Assembly: GCF_021729145.1 (NCBI RefSeq)
Contig: NZ_JAJSLW010000002.1
Span: 372,001 to 436,000 of the forward strand
Reading direction: 5' to 3'
From: Membranihabitans maritimus
GTDB taxonomy: Bacteria > Bacteroidota > Bacteroidia > Chitinophagales > Saprospiraceae
Length of the DNA stretch: 64,000 nt
Part shown: piece by piece, positions 53,789 through 63,348 of the stretch
Numbering within the stretch: the stretch's first letter is position 1
Layout: the number at the start of each line of letters is the position of its first letter
Program-made: the position numbers and the translations under genes
Notes under the pieces: generated by a model
What the model saw: only the letters and a program-made list of their open reading frames with translations
Told to the model about the DNA's origin: nothing
Databases searched by the model: none

Positions 53789-54633
53789 AAGATTATCAAA
53801 TTCGCAGGATGACCAGCCAAGAAATGGCATCTACTTGCATAGAATGGGCATACAATGAAGGATGGAATCCAGGATTAGGTGATGGAGAATGTTTTTATAA
53901 TGCAGATCCCAATGGATTTTTTGCGGGAATTTTAAATGGTGAAATTATTGCGACTATTTCAGCAGTGGCTTACGACCAATCTTTTGGCTTTATAGGTTTT
54001 TATATTGTCAAACCTGAGTTTAGGGGACTGGGATATGGAAAGAGATTATGGGATAAGGCAATATCTTATTTGTCTACACAGAATATTGGACTTGATGGGG
54101 TTCTTGAACAGCAGGATAATTACAAAAAGTCGGGGTTTAAATTAGCGTATAAAAATGTGAGATATAAAGGAATTTCCCAAAAAAGTCAATTATATAGTAA
54201 GCAATTAATCCCTTATGATGTAAATTATTTTGATTTATTGTGTGAATTTGATAGAATGTTTTTTCCCGTTGATAGAAAAAGGTTTATAAAAGATTGGACT
54301 GAACAACCAAATTCCACAACATGGATAGTATTAGAGGATGGCAATATTCAGGGGTATGTCACGATGAGGAAGTGCAGAGAGGGGTATAAAATCGGCCCAT
54401 TATTTGCCAGAAAACATGAGACAGCCCTTGGTCTATTGAAAACCTGTTTTGGATTTCCTAATAATGGATCATCAATTTATTTAGATGTGCCAGAAGTAAA
54501 CCAATTGGGAATAAAACTAGCTTTGCAATTTGATATGGAGCCTGTATTCGGTACGGCAAGAATGTATACTCTTGAGCCCCCAAAAGTAAATTTAAAGGGG
54601 ATTTACGGAGTCACAACTTTTGAATTGGGATAG
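53785..54633 (+). CDS. GNAT family N-acetyltransferase with YitH-like C-terminal domain
   Basis: The 282-residue protein has a GNAT fold in the first half, with the acetyl-CoA loop VKPEFRGLGYGKRLWDKA (about residues 75-90) and EQQDNYKKSGFKLAY. The second half (about 135-282, ending MEPVFGTARMYTLEPP) matches the acetyltransferase-18/YitH arrangement. The substrate is unknown. It overlaps the cupin gene by four bases, so the two are probably co-transcribed. Confidence 0.8.
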   Translation: MKDYQIRRMTSQEMASTCIEWAYNEGWNPGLGDGECFYNADPNGFFAGILNGEIIATISAVAYDQSFGFIGFYIVKPEFRGLGYGKRLWDKAISYLSTQNIGLDGVLEQQDNYKKSGFKLAYKNVRYKGISQKSQLYSKQLIPYDVNYFDLLCEFDRMFFPVDRKRFIKDWTEQPNSTTWIVLEDGNIQGYVTMRKCREGYKIGPLFARKHETALGLLKTCFGFPNNGSSIYLDVPEVNQLGIKLALQFDMEPVFGTARMYTLEPPKVNLKGIYGVTTFELG

Positions 54634-54656
54634 ACCAAATGTATTCGTATCTACCG

Positions 54657-55199
54657 CTAGGTAAATAGTAGTCCAATTACCCCTAATCCGTACATTACTT
54701 CCGGACTAATTAGTTTTTTCAAGTTTTTTCTTGCTTCTGCTATATGGTTTTTTACAGTGAAATATGAAATGCCCAAACATTCCGCAATGTCACTCATTGT
54801 TTGTCCCTGCTGGCGGTACATAATAAAAATAGTTTTCTGGCGAGGCGGAAGTTGATCCAAAGCATCGTCCAGGACTGTCTTGTAATGAGCATGGTGAATG
54901 GATTTTTCAACCGGATTTGACCATCCTTCCTTCAGCGTTTTCCTGTAATCTAATTCATGTGAAGCTTTGCGAAAATGATCAATTACCAAATTTCGGGTCA
55001 TTAGATAGATATAATTGCTTTTATCTTCTATTTGTCGAAATCTTTTGGCTCTAAGACAGATCTTTAGAAATACCTCTTGTGTAATATCTTTGGCTAATTC
55101 TCGATTGCCCAGATTTTTTAAGACAAAGGCAAAAACTTTGTCATTGTACTGATGAAAAATATTTTCGAGATCATCAGGAGTTTTGAATTTAGACCTCAT
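54657..55199 (-). CDS. ECF RNA polymerase sigma factor, FecI-like
   Basis: The 180-residue protein has sigma region 2 (LAKDITQEVFLKICLRA, YLMTRNLVIDHFRKA) and region 4 (LDQLPPRQKTIFIMYRQQGQTMSDIAECLGISYFTVKNHI), as in Bacteroidota ECF sigma factors that control SusCD loci. A short hydrophobic end (YGLGVIGLLFT) is usual in this group. It is divergent from the FecR gene 461 bases away, and probably drives the SusC gene that follows FecR when signalled. Confidence 0.9.
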   Translation of the reverse strand: MRSKFKTPDDLENIFHQYNDKVFAFVLKNLGNRELAKDITQEVFLKICLRAKRFRQIEDKSNYIYLMTRNLVIDHFRKASHELDYRKTLKEGWSNPVEKSIHHAHYKTVLDDALDQLPPRQKTIFIMYRQQGQTMSDIAECLGISYFTVKNHIAEARKNLKKLISPEVMYGLGVIGLLFT

Positions 55200-55660
55200 A
55201 CCTAATCCTATTATTTATTCCACTTTATATCTCTAAAGTAAAATTAATTTTAACAAAATTATAATGTGCTAATATTAATTTATTGTTACTTGAATTATAA
55301 CCAGAGAGGTAAATTCAGAATTATATAACATGGAAGTTAAGTGTTTTCTAAGGGCGTAGTATGCTTTTAGAATAATATTTTGTTTTTGAATTAAAGTCAA
55401 TGTGATTAAATAAGTATCAAAAAAAGACAAAAAAATACAACAATATAATGGGGCCTACGGTAGGCTGTAGGCTTGAGATCTGTCTCTTTGATAATACCTT
55501 TATGATATGGAGTGGGGGCATTTTTACGCTGAGGTAAGATAGGAAAGTAAATTACAATTCATAAACACATGTTAAAAGGTAATGAAGAATATTTAAAATT
55601 TTTTCTCCTGAACTAGTCCGTTTTTTATTTACAACCGTTTCACAAATACAACAGGAACGA
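55200..55660. other. Regulatory intergenic region between sigma and anti-sigma genes
   Basis: This 461-bp divergent region has no gene. It contains GCCTAC-G-GTAGGC (55453-55465), a near-perfect inverted repeat. It also has CAAAATTA (55254-55261), which on the reverse strand is TAATTTTG, a match to the -7 consensus TAnnTTTG about 55 bases before the sigma start. No convincing -33 element was seen. Confidence 0.4.
55254..55261 (-). promoter_or_regulatory. Candidate -7 element for the ECF sigma gene
   Basis: Read on the reverse strand the bases are TAATTTTG, fitting TAnnTTTG of the Bacteroidota primary sigma factor. The distance to the start codon is reasonable. An upstream TTTG is not clear, so the call is weak. 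Confidence 0.3.
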
Positions 55661-56638
55661 ATGAAAGATTTGGATAAACTAAAAATATTATATCGTAAAT
55701 ATCTCTCCCGAGAAGTAACATCAGAGGAATATGACCAGTTATTCGATGCATTGAAAGATATTCGTAACCTTAAAGCACTTAAAGAAGAAATGGGTGACGA
55801 GTGGGAAAAATTGGATGAGGAAAGGTCCCCCGTTGCCTGGATGGATATAGAAGAAGCATATTTGAATAATAGAGGTAAGAAAGGAGGGTTTGACACTAAT
55901 TGGAAATGGGGTATAGGAATTGCGGCATCCATTTCAATAATTATTGTTGCTTTGATGTGGAAGGGGAGGTCAGGTGATGACTTTCTGGTTTATGAAACGG
56001 GGTTTGCGGAAGTAGAAGAAATAGTATTGGATGATGGTTCTGTAATCACACTAAATGCCAATTCAAAGTTGGAATGGGCGAAAGACTGGAAAGATAACAA
56101 CAGAAGGAAAGTGTTTTTATCGGGAGAAGCATTTTTTGATGTGGTATCCATCTACGAAGGAAATGATACTACCAAAACTCCTTTTATAGTAGAAACACAT
56201 GATTTATCAATTCGCGTGGTGGGAACAGCCTTTAATGTGAAAAGCAGGGGTGATCAAACCGATGTGTATCTTGACGAAGGAAGCGTGGAGCTAGGCTTGC
56301 ATGAAAGAACCGATACCTCCGTATTTATGATACCGGGTCAGCTGTTGAGTTATTCGGTAGCTACTACTCAGTTGGTTGAAGGTAATGGGAATATTGATCA
56401 AAGTGCTTCCTGGAAGGATGGATCATTTCAATATACCAGCAAGAAACTTGATTACATTTTGACAAGCATTGAAGATATTTATGGAAAAGAGTTTGAAATT
56501 ACTGATATGGATCTCCTGAATCGAAAGTATTCAGCTGTATTCCCTTATTCGGATTGGGAGGTTGTGAAGAAATCAATAGAATTATTGACAGGCGTAGATT
56601 TAGAAGAGAAACAAGGAATAATTAAAATTAAAAAGTAA
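55661..56638 (+). CDS. FecR-type anti-sigma factor
   Basis: The 325-residue inner-membrane protein has a cytoplasmic N-terminal part (residues 1-80), one transmembrane helix (IGIAASISIIIVALMW, about 84-100), a periplasmic FecR domain (DDGSVITLNANSKLEW, VFLSGEAFFDV, VVGTAFNVKSRG) and a C-terminal DUF4974 domain (FQYTSKKLDYILTSIEDIYG). It relays the ligand signal from the STN domain of the following SusC to the ECF sigma factor. Confidence 0.92.
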   Translation: MKDLDKLKILYRKYLSREVTSEEYDQLFDALKDIRNLKALKEEMGDEWEKLDEERSPVAWMDIEEAYLNNRGKKGGFDTNWKWGIGIAASISIIIVALMWKGRSGDDFLVYETGFAEVEEIVLDDGSVITLNANSKLEWAKDWKDNNRRKVFLSGEAFFDVVSIYEGNDTTKTPFIVETHDLSIRVVGTAFNVKSRGDQTDVYLDEGSVELGLHERTDTSVFMIPGQLLSYSVATTQLVEGNGNIDQSASWKDGSFQYTSKKLDYILTSIEDIYGKEFEITDMDLLNRKYSAVFPYSDWEVVKKSIELLTGVDLEEKQGIIKIKK

Positions 56639-56639
56639 A

Positions 56640-56682
56640 AACGAAGACCGGTCTTCATTGGCCGTGATCCCGGTCTTTCGTT
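56640..56682 (+). terminator. Stem-loop between FecR and SusC genes
   Basis: AACGAAGACCGG near 56639-56650 pairs with CCGGTCTTTCGTT (56670-56682), leaving a single bulged base and a loop of about 19 bases. It starts only a base or two past the FecR stop. It is a candidate attenuator that would lower read-through from FecR into SusC, with SusC using its own sigma-dependent promoter. No strong U-run follows. Confidence 0.5.
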
Positions 56683-56751
56683 GGTAATTGTAAATCATTA
56701 ATCTTCCTGGAAGAATTAATTGTCTTCCGGGGAAAATTAAATCACACAAAC

Positions 56752-59700
56752 ATGAAATTAAATTTTTTACCTAGAAAAAAGAAAATTCCGGGACTTCAAT
56801 TATTTCGGGATCTTTCACGAAGACGAAATGCCATGGTCTTTTGTATTGCTGTTTTTGCAATGATTTTTCAGGTTCCTGCAATAGGGGCTAAAGAAAATTC
56901 GAATGTTGAGAAGGTTCTTCTGGCAGAAGCACTTCATGAATTGAGTAAAGATTTTAAGGTGTTTTTTAGCTATGATGAATCATCAATCAAAGATGTAAAA
57001 GTCGTGTATGAACCTGTAAAATATTCGTCTGTAGAACAGGCAGTTGAGACATTATTACAGGGGACCTCTATTAAGTATAAGATATTTGATAATCGATACG
57101 TAATCTTATACGAGGAGAACCAAAGGGCTATTCAATCACTAAAAGGAATGGTGAAGCATCTCGAGGATGTGATTAGTAATCAAGACAAAACCGTTCCGGT
57201 CCGGGAAAAAGTGACACCCGTACCTCTCTTACATCCTGCGCTCCAAAAGCAAATTAAAAAATTGGATATAAATATATCCGGAAAAGTCACAGATTCGGAA
57301 GGAGAACCTCTAATTGGGGTTAATATTCAGGAAAAAGGTGCTAATCGAGGTACTTCAACAGATTTAGATGGAAATTTCACCTTAGAAAACATCAATGAGA
57401 ATGCGACATTAGTATTTTCTTATATCGGATATCAGACCAAAGAAGTGGTGGTTAATGGAAAAACATCATTTAATGTAATACTGGAAACCGATGCTTTTGG
57501 CCTGGATGAAGTAGTTGTTACGGCCTTGGGTATTACCCGTGACAAAAAGGCGCTCGGTTATTCGGTCGGAGAAGTTGACGGGGAGGAATTAAATACCACG
57601 CCCCAGGTTGGTGTGCTCAATTCAATGCAAGGGAAAGTAGCAGGTGTTCAGATAGAACAGACCTATGGTGTTAAAGGTTCATCTGTGAACATGGTTATCA
57701 GAGGGGCGTCATCACTTAATTCAGACAATCAACCTTTATTTGTGATTGATGGTGTTCCGATCTATAATTCAAAGGATAATCTTTTTAATCAAGCTGATTT
57801 AGGAAATGCGATTGGAGATTTGAATACAGATGATGTAGAATCAATTTCTATTTTGAAAGGTCCGAGTGCAGCCGCCCTTTATGGCTCACGGGCTGCTAAT
57901 GGTGTAGTACTTATTACCACAAAATCAGGAACAGGTCAGAAAGCAGGCTTAGGGGTAAGTTTTAATTCCTCTTTTGTAGCAGACCTTCCATATAGATATC
58001 TTCCAGTTCAGAATGAATATGCTTCAGGTCAAAATGGGGCATATGTTTTTCAAAATGATGCTTACGAATTTTGGGGGCCAAAATTAAACAACGGCTTCAT
58101 TGCTCAACAAAGAAATCAGGATAGTCCCAGTGAATTGGTTTCACATGAAAACAATATTAATCGCCAGCAGGATTTTTATCAAAATGGTTGGACGGTAGCG
58201 AATAATGTCGGTATCAGTGGGAATTATGAAAAAGCCAATTTCCGTGTTTCTTTAGGGAATTTTGATAATACGGGGATTTTACCAAATGTAGACTTGAAAA
58301 AGTACAATATTGGTATCAATGGAACGATGAATCTGACAGATAATTTGGACGTTACTATAATGAGCTCAATCAATCAATCGAGTTCAGATAATCGACCGAA
58401 TACAGACAAATCTTTCCGAACGCCAACCAGAGCCATTTTAACTATTGGATCACAAGTGGATATGGAACCTTATCTTAATCCTGAAACTTGGTGGATGCCA
58501 GGTCAAACGGGAATCGTACAACGGAGATGGAAAGAGAGATGGAATAATCCTTACTTGATGCAAGAGTTGGCTACAACTGCATTTGATCGAACACAAGTAT
58601 TAAATAAGTTGGAAATGAGTTGGGAGTTCATAGACAACTTACGCTTTACCGCAAAATATATGAGAAGTCAATCCAATCAAAGAGCGACCAATCGGAGGCC
58701 ATGGGATACGGTTGATGCAGTGAAAGGGAATTTTGATATTCAAAATTCAAGTTTTGTTGAGCAAAATTGGGAAGGACTTTTATCTTATAATCAAACTATT
58801 TTAAGTGACTTCGATATTAGTACCAACCTAGGTGGTAACCTTCGAACCAATAATATTGAAAACATTCAAAACTCAACTACCAATTTGGTTATTCCAGGGT
58901 TGTATACTATTTCTAATGGAGGTCCAGGTTCGGTGATTTACAATAACTTTTTGAGTGAAAAGAAAGTAAATAGTGTTTTTGGACAAGCTTCTATTGGCTA
59001 TAAAAGAATGATATATCTAGATTTAACTGCGAGAAATGACTGGTCCAGTACACTTCCCAAAGAAAATCGATCATACTTTTATCCATCGGCTTCACTTAGT
59101 ATGATTCTAAGTGATATGGTTTCCTTGCCTGACTGGGTATCTTTAGCCAAACTGCGCGCAGGATATGCTCAGGTAGGTAATGACGTAGATCCCTATCAGC
59201 TTCAAAGATATTTTAACTTTGGAGAGGACTGGGGCGATGTTAAACGTGCCTCTTTATCTAAAACTGCTAAAAATGCACAACTAAAACCAGAAATAGCAAC
59301 ATCAATAGAATATGGAGTTGACTTATCACTTTTTGATAACAGGTTATCTTTAGATGGTACTTATTATGTTGTGGAAAATAGAAATCAGGTTCTTGGCATT
59401 AATACACCCATTACATCTGGTGCAAGCAGCAAACTTATAAATGCTGGTTTGGTAAAGAGTCAAGGTTGGGATGTTTCCCTAAATGCCACTCTTATTCGGG
59501 AGAGTAACTTTACTTTTGATTTAGGATTGAATTTCACCAGAAATAGAACGAGCATTATAGAACTTGCTGAAGGCATTGAATATTTTGGATATACACAAGG
59601 GTACGGATATTATTATACTTATCCAGGTGACGAAGTAGGATCTATTTACCAACGGCCTTTCTTCAAAGTGGAGGATGTTAATTCTGAGTATTATGGACAT

Positions 59701-60504
59701 GCTATTATAGGTCCTGATGGAAAACCTGCTAGAGATCCAGACCTTACGAACCTTGAAAAAATCGGAAACTACAATCCTGATTTTTTAATGGGAATACGTC
59801 CCTTTCTACAATTTAAGAACTTTAGTGCTACAGCAGTTTTTGACTGGAGAGCAGGAGGACAATTTTATTCTGAGACTTTGAGACAGGGCAAAAATGATGG
59901 AAGGTTCCCAGACTACATTAATGGTAGTGCAGATTACGACCCTAATGGGGATATAGCACAGCAAATTAGAGACAATCCCGAAAAATATATAAATGAATGG
60001 ATAGGTGGACGTGATGCAGAAGATGGTGGTTTTGTTTGGCAAGATGAGCAGAAAAGAGAGCAAAGAAGTTTTATAAACGCGTCAGGACAAAGAGTTTATG
60101 TGGATGATGCTAGTTTTGCAGTCGGAGTAAAAGTGGATGAGGATGGTAATTATGTTGAAAATTTTGGTGGTCCTGGTACTCATTGGTTGGATCCTTATAA
60201 TGCGCAAAAGGGTGTTGACAGGTATCTGGCTTCAGCCAACCTTTTCAGCTCTACTTATGTAAAAATGAGAGAATTGTCATTTATGTATAAATTTCCCAAA
60301 ACTATAGTAGATAGGTTGAAATTGCAAAATCTCTCTGTATCCTTACTTGGTCAAAATTTGTTTGTCTGGACTCAACACGACGTATTTATTGACCCGGAAA
60401 CGGCATATGTCAATAGCGGTGATACTAAACGAGCGGGATATGAATTCTATTCTGTAATTCCTTATACCCGTAGTTTTGGTGTGAAGTTAAATGTTGAGTT
60501 TTAA
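56752..60504 (+). CDS. SusC/RagA family transporter with N-terminal STN signalling domain
   Basis: The 1250-residue protein has a signal region (MVFCIAVFAMIFQVPAIG), then an STN domain (about 55-122; LAEALHELSKDFKVFFSY), a carboxypeptidase-regulatory-like domain (about 174-250; ISGKVTDSEGEPLIGVNI), the linker LDEVVVTALGITRDKKALGY and plug motifs (LNSMQGKVAGVQI, FVIDGVPIYN, GPSAAALYGSRAANGVVLITTK). The barrel ends with RSFGVKLNVEF. The STN domain contacts FecR, so this transporter also reports ligand presence. It is followed by SusD after 18 bases. Confidence 0.95.
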   Translation: MKLNFLPRKKKIPGLQLFRDLSRRRNAMVFCIAVFAMIFQVPAIGAKENSNVEKVLLAEALHELSKDFKVFFSYDESSIKDVKVVYEPVKYSSVEQAVETLLQGTSIKYKIFDNRYVILYEENQRAIQSLKGMVKHLEDVISNQDKTVPVREKVTPVPLLHPALQKQIKKLDINISGKVTDSEGEPLIGVNIQEKGANRGTSTDLDGNFTLENINENATLVFSYIGYQTKEVVVNGKTSFNVILETDAFGLDEVVVTALGITRDKKALGYSVGEVDGEELNTTPQVGVLNSMQGKVAGVQIEQTYGVKGSSVNMVIRGASSLNSDNQPLFVIDGVPIYNSKDNLFNQADLGNAIGDLNTDDVESISILKGPSAAALYGSRAANGVVLITTKSGTGQKAGLGVSFNSSFVADLPYRYLPVQNEYASGQNGAYVFQNDAYEFWGPKLNNGFIAQQRNQDSPSELVSHENNINRQQDFYQNGWTVANNVGISGNYEKANFRVSLGNFDNTGILPNVDLKKYNIGINGTMNLTDNLDVTIMSSINQSSSDNRPNTDKSFRTPTRAILTIGSQVDMEPYLNPETWWMPGQTGIVQRRWKERWNNPYLMQELATTAFDRTQVLNKLEMSWEFIDNLRFTAKYMRSQSNQRATNRRPWDTVDAVKGNFDIQNSSFVEQNWEGLLSYNQTILSDFDISTNLGGNLRTNNIENIQNSTTNLVIPGLYTISNGGPGSVIYNNFLSEKKVNSVFGQASIGYKRMIYLDLTARNDWSSTLPKENRSYFYPSASLSMILSDMVSLPDWVSLAKLRAGYAQVGNDVDPYQLQRYFNFGEDWGDVKRASLSKTAKNAQLKPEIATSIEYGVDLSLFDNRLSLDGTYYVVENRNQVLGINTPITSGASSKLINAGLVKSQGWDVSLNATLIRESNFTFDLGLNFTRNRTSIIELAEGIEYFGYTQGYGYYYTYPGDEVGSIYQRPFFKVEDVNSEYYGHAIIGPDGKPARDPDLTNLEKIGNYNPDFLMGIRPFLQFKNFSATAVFDWRAGGQFYSETLRQGKNDGRFPDYINGSADYDPNGDIAQQIRDNPEKYINEWIGGRDAEDGGFVWQDEQKREQRSFINASGQRVYVDDASFAVGVKVDEDGNYVENFGGPGTHWLDPYNAQKGVDRYLASANLFSSTYVKMRELSFMYKFPKTIVDRLKLQNLSVSLLGQNLFVWTQHDVFIDPETAYVNSGDTKRAGYEFYSVIPYTRSFGVKLNVEF

Positions 60505-60522
60505 CCACAATAAATAATAAAT

Positions 60523-62196
60523 ATGAAGAATATAATAAAAATAATAGTATCTATTGCATTTATATCTTTTCTAAACTCATGTAGTGATTTTGATGAAATC
60601 AATGAGAGTCCGAATGATGTAAGTGAATTGTCTCCCAACTTTTTAATGTCCACTAATACTCGAAATGTAGCAAATTTATATAGTGAATTCGGCTACTGGG
60701 GTTCGAGAGTTCCTTCCCTCATGCAGTATTACCAAGTGGGAGACAGCTATAAGGCGGATGAATTAAATGCCTTATTATGGGAACCGGGAGAAAGTAGTCC
60801 CTGGGAATCTATTTATTCAAGTTTAGTAGATGTTCAAGCAATGTCTGATCTCAGTAAAGAAGAGGGAAACGTTTTTCTTGAGGCTGTAGCATTAGTTTAT
60901 AGAGCTATATTAATTGATTTGGTATCAAAAATATATGGTGACGCCCCATTTTCGGAAATAAACCAACTGGATGAAGGTCTAGTATTTCCAAAATATGATT
61001 CGCAGAAAGAAATCTATGAAACCTTGTTGGTTGATTTGAAGACAGCAAAAAATATGATCGAAGGAATCCCAGGATCGGAGGTTCCCGTATTGGATGGTTA
61101 CGATTTGTTGTATGATGGAGACAAATCCAAGTGGGTGAAGTTCGTAAATTCCTTGAGAATCAGAATGTGTTTATTACTAAACAATAAAAAAGGGGAGTTA
61201 GGAATAAATCTAGACTCAGAATTTCAAGATGCAGCGCAGAATGTTTTTACCAGTAGTGAAGATAATGCAAGGTTAGAATATATTGGAAATTCTGAAGGAA
61301 CTTCCTTTCGAGGAGGACCGTTTCGAGCTTCAGAATTAACGTATGCTCGAAGAATGGGGAATGGCTTTCTAAACCTCTTACGCGATCGAAACGACCCGAG
61401 ATTGTATAGATGGTTACGACCTGTAGAAAATCATTGGGTTAGAGGTCTTGCTGAAGCGACAACCATTCAACATACGGATCCTTTAGGTCAAACATTCCCT
61501 ATTAATAATTTGCCATATCCGGACGGTTTTGATGATTTGGATACAAGTTTGTATGTTGGTTTACCTATTGGTAGTGCACAAACATTTATCACATACAATG
61601 CCGGTGGTGATGGTTCAGTGGAGCCTAAAACAAGCCCGTATGTAAGTAGATTGAGTGAAATTTATTTCCAAAATGCAAATGATTTAGTTGCCATGGAAAT
61701 TATCACTTATTCTGAAGTTGAATTTATTTTGGCAGAAGCTGGCGCTATTGGAGCATTTGGAGTTAGTGATGCTGAAAGTCATTATAAAATGGCCATAGAA
61801 GCATCTATGGTTGAATGGGAAATATTTGATGATTATGTTGGAGGTTTTGATTTTGATGGATATTATAACCAAGAATCGGTTGACCTAAGCAAATCCGATA
61901 ACGTACATAAGACCGTAATGACTCAAAAGTATATTTCAATGTTTTTTAGACCCGAACCTTGGTTCGATTGGCGCAGAACGGGGTATCCAGATCTTGAAAG
62001 ACCAGTTGATTCAGATCAGCCGGTGTTGCCAATTAGGTATCACTATGACACACCTAATCCTCCGGATCCTCAATATATTGAAGAATATAGTAAAGCCGTT
62101 GAAAATTTGGAAAGAACGGAATATGCGAATACTTCATCAAATGATGATATCCGTTCTAAGATGTGGTTGTTACAGGGAACAGATAAGCCTTATTAA
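60523..62196 (+). CDS. SusD-like lipoprotein (SusD-like_2 group)
   Basis: The 557-residue protein has a lipobox (SFLNSC, Cys 20) and begins FDEINESPNDVSELSPNF, typical of the SusD-like_2 family. YRAILIDLVSKIYGDAPFSE, VKFVNSLRIRMCLLLNNK, EVEFILAEAGAIGAFG and KYISMFFRPEPWFDWRRTGYP are the usual family patterns. It caps the adjacent SusC. The different SusD subgroups in the two loci indicate different glycan ligands. Confidence 0.93.
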   Translation: MKNIIKIIVSIAFISFLNSCSDFDEINESPNDVSELSPNFLMSTNTRNVANLYSEFGYWGSRVPSLMQYYQVGDSYKADELNALLWEPGESSPWESIYSSLVDVQAMSDLSKEEGNVFLEAVALVYRAILIDLVSKIYGDAPFSEINQLDEGLVFPKYDSQKEIYETLLVDLKTAKNMIEGIPGSEVPVLDGYDLLYDGDKSKWVKFVNSLRIRMCLLLNNKKGELGINLDSEFQDAAQNVFTSSEDNARLEYIGNSEGTSFRGGPFRASELTYARRMGNGFLNLLRDRNDPRLYRWLRPVENHWVRGLAEATTIQHTDPLGQTFPINNLPYPDGFDDLDTSLYVGLPIGSAQTFITYNAGGDGSVEPKTSPYVSRLSEIYFQNANDLVAMEIITYSEVEFILAEAGAIGAFGVSDAESHYKMAIEASMVEWEIFDDYVGGFDFDGYYNQESVDLSKSDNVHKTVMTQKYISMFFRPEPWFDWRRTGYPDLERPVDSDQPVLPIRYHYDTPNPPDPQYIEEYSKAVENLERTEYANTSSNDDIRSKMWLLQGTDKPY

Positions 62197-62232
62197 AAAC
62201 TACAGAATTACGACCTGAAAAATAGTATAAAA

Positions 62233-62276
62233 GGTATTTGTCAGACTCCGTCATTGTAGAATGCAAATACCGGTTT
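62233..62276 (+). terminator. Stem-loop after the second SusD gene
   Basis: GGTATTTG (62233-62240) pairs with CAAATACC (62264-62271), followed by ggttttt. It lies 37 bases after the SusD stop and could terminate part of the transcripts or process the message before the aldolase-like gene. Confidence 0.5.
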
Positions 62277-62310
62277 TTGGGAATCAGTACTAAATAATTA
62301 AATTTAAATT

Positions 62311-63348
62311 ATGAGTTCTATAGAACGCAGAAAGTTTATTAAGATAGCAGCAATTTCAGGTGCTGGACTTTTGACAGGCAGTGCATATGCTACTTCCTCC
62401 TATTTCAATAATTCCAAGGATAAAATACAGGAGTTGCCAGGGGGAGCTTATGCCGTTATGATGACGCCATTTACAAAAGATCTAAAAATTGATTATCCTG
62501 CACTTAAAGAATTAATTAATTGGTATGAGAGAGCGGGAATTCGAGGATTCTTTGCCAATTGTGCCTCAAGTGAAATGTATGATTTATCTCCTGAAGAGCG
62601 ATTAAACTTGACTCGTTTTGTAGTAGAAAATAGTAAAGTTCCGGTACTTTCTACCGGAACTTTTTCTGATGATGTACGTGAAAATGCCTCCTTTATAAAA
62701 AAAATCCATGATACCGGCGTAGATGGTGTAGTGATTATTACAAGTGTGATTGTAGGGAAAGATGCAAGTGACCAGGATTTTGCCAACTCTATTATGGAAT
62801 TAGTTAATGAAACGGAAGGAATTCCCCTGGGTATATACGAATGCCCAAGCCCGTATAAACGATTGGTTTCGCCGGAATTACTTGGTAAAATATCGGATAC
62901 AGGCCGTTTTATTTACTTAAAAGATACTTCCTGTGATGCAGAAACTGTCCGTCAAAAAATAAAAGCGTGTAAAGGTTCAAAGTTGGGATTGTACAATGCT
63001 CATACTCCGGATATTCTGGATTCTTTGCGTCACGACGGTGCAGGTTCTTCTACTATTGCAAGTAATTATTACCCGGAGTTGTATGCATATTTGTGCAAAA
63101 ATGCTAATAAAAAAGGAAAAAAGGAAGAGGTAGAATTAGTTAATGATTTTATTCTTCGGAATGAGAAAGTTATTGGGAAAAAATATAAGATTAGTGCCAA
63201 ATACTTTATGAAAATAAGAGGCCTGCCTGTCAATGTAAATAGCAGGACTTATAATGGGGCTTTAGACGATTCAGATGAAAAGAGGCTGCAAAATTTGTGG
63301 TCCGAACTTCAAATGCTAGCGGAAAAAGTAAATATTACGTTAGCTTAG
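62311..63348 (+). CDS. Dihydrodipicolinate synthase/NAL family protein with Tat signal
   Basis: The 345-residue protein begins with a twin-arginine signal (IERRKFIKIAA, hydrophobic region, then GSAYA), followed by an aldolase TIM barrel. The Schiff-base Lys is about 204 in FIYLKDTSCD and the catalytic Tyr about 176 in GIYECPSP. The pyruvate-binding GG(S/T)TGE loop reads ANCASSEMYDLSPEER, retaining two hydroxyl residues. The family is normally cytoplasmic, so an exported copy is unusual. It may act on free keto-sugar acids in the periplasm, or bind them. It is the last gene of the second SusCD locus. Confidence 0.8.
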   Translation: MSSIERRKFIKIAAISGAGLLTGSAYATSSYFNNSKDKIQELPGGAYAVMMTPFTKDLKIDYPALKELINWYERAGIRGFFANCASSEMYDLSPEERLNLTRFVVENSKVPVLSTGTFSDDVRENASFIKKIHDTGVDGVVIITSVIVGKDASDQDFANSIMELVNETEGIPLGIYECPSPYKRLVSPELLGKISDTGRFIYLKDTSCDAETVRQKIKACKGSKLGLYNAHTPDILDSLRHDGAGSSTIASNYYPELYAYLCKNANKKGKKEEVELVNDFILRNEKVIGKKYKISAKYFMKIRGLPVNVNSRTYNGALDDSDEKRLQNLWSELQMLAEKVNITLA

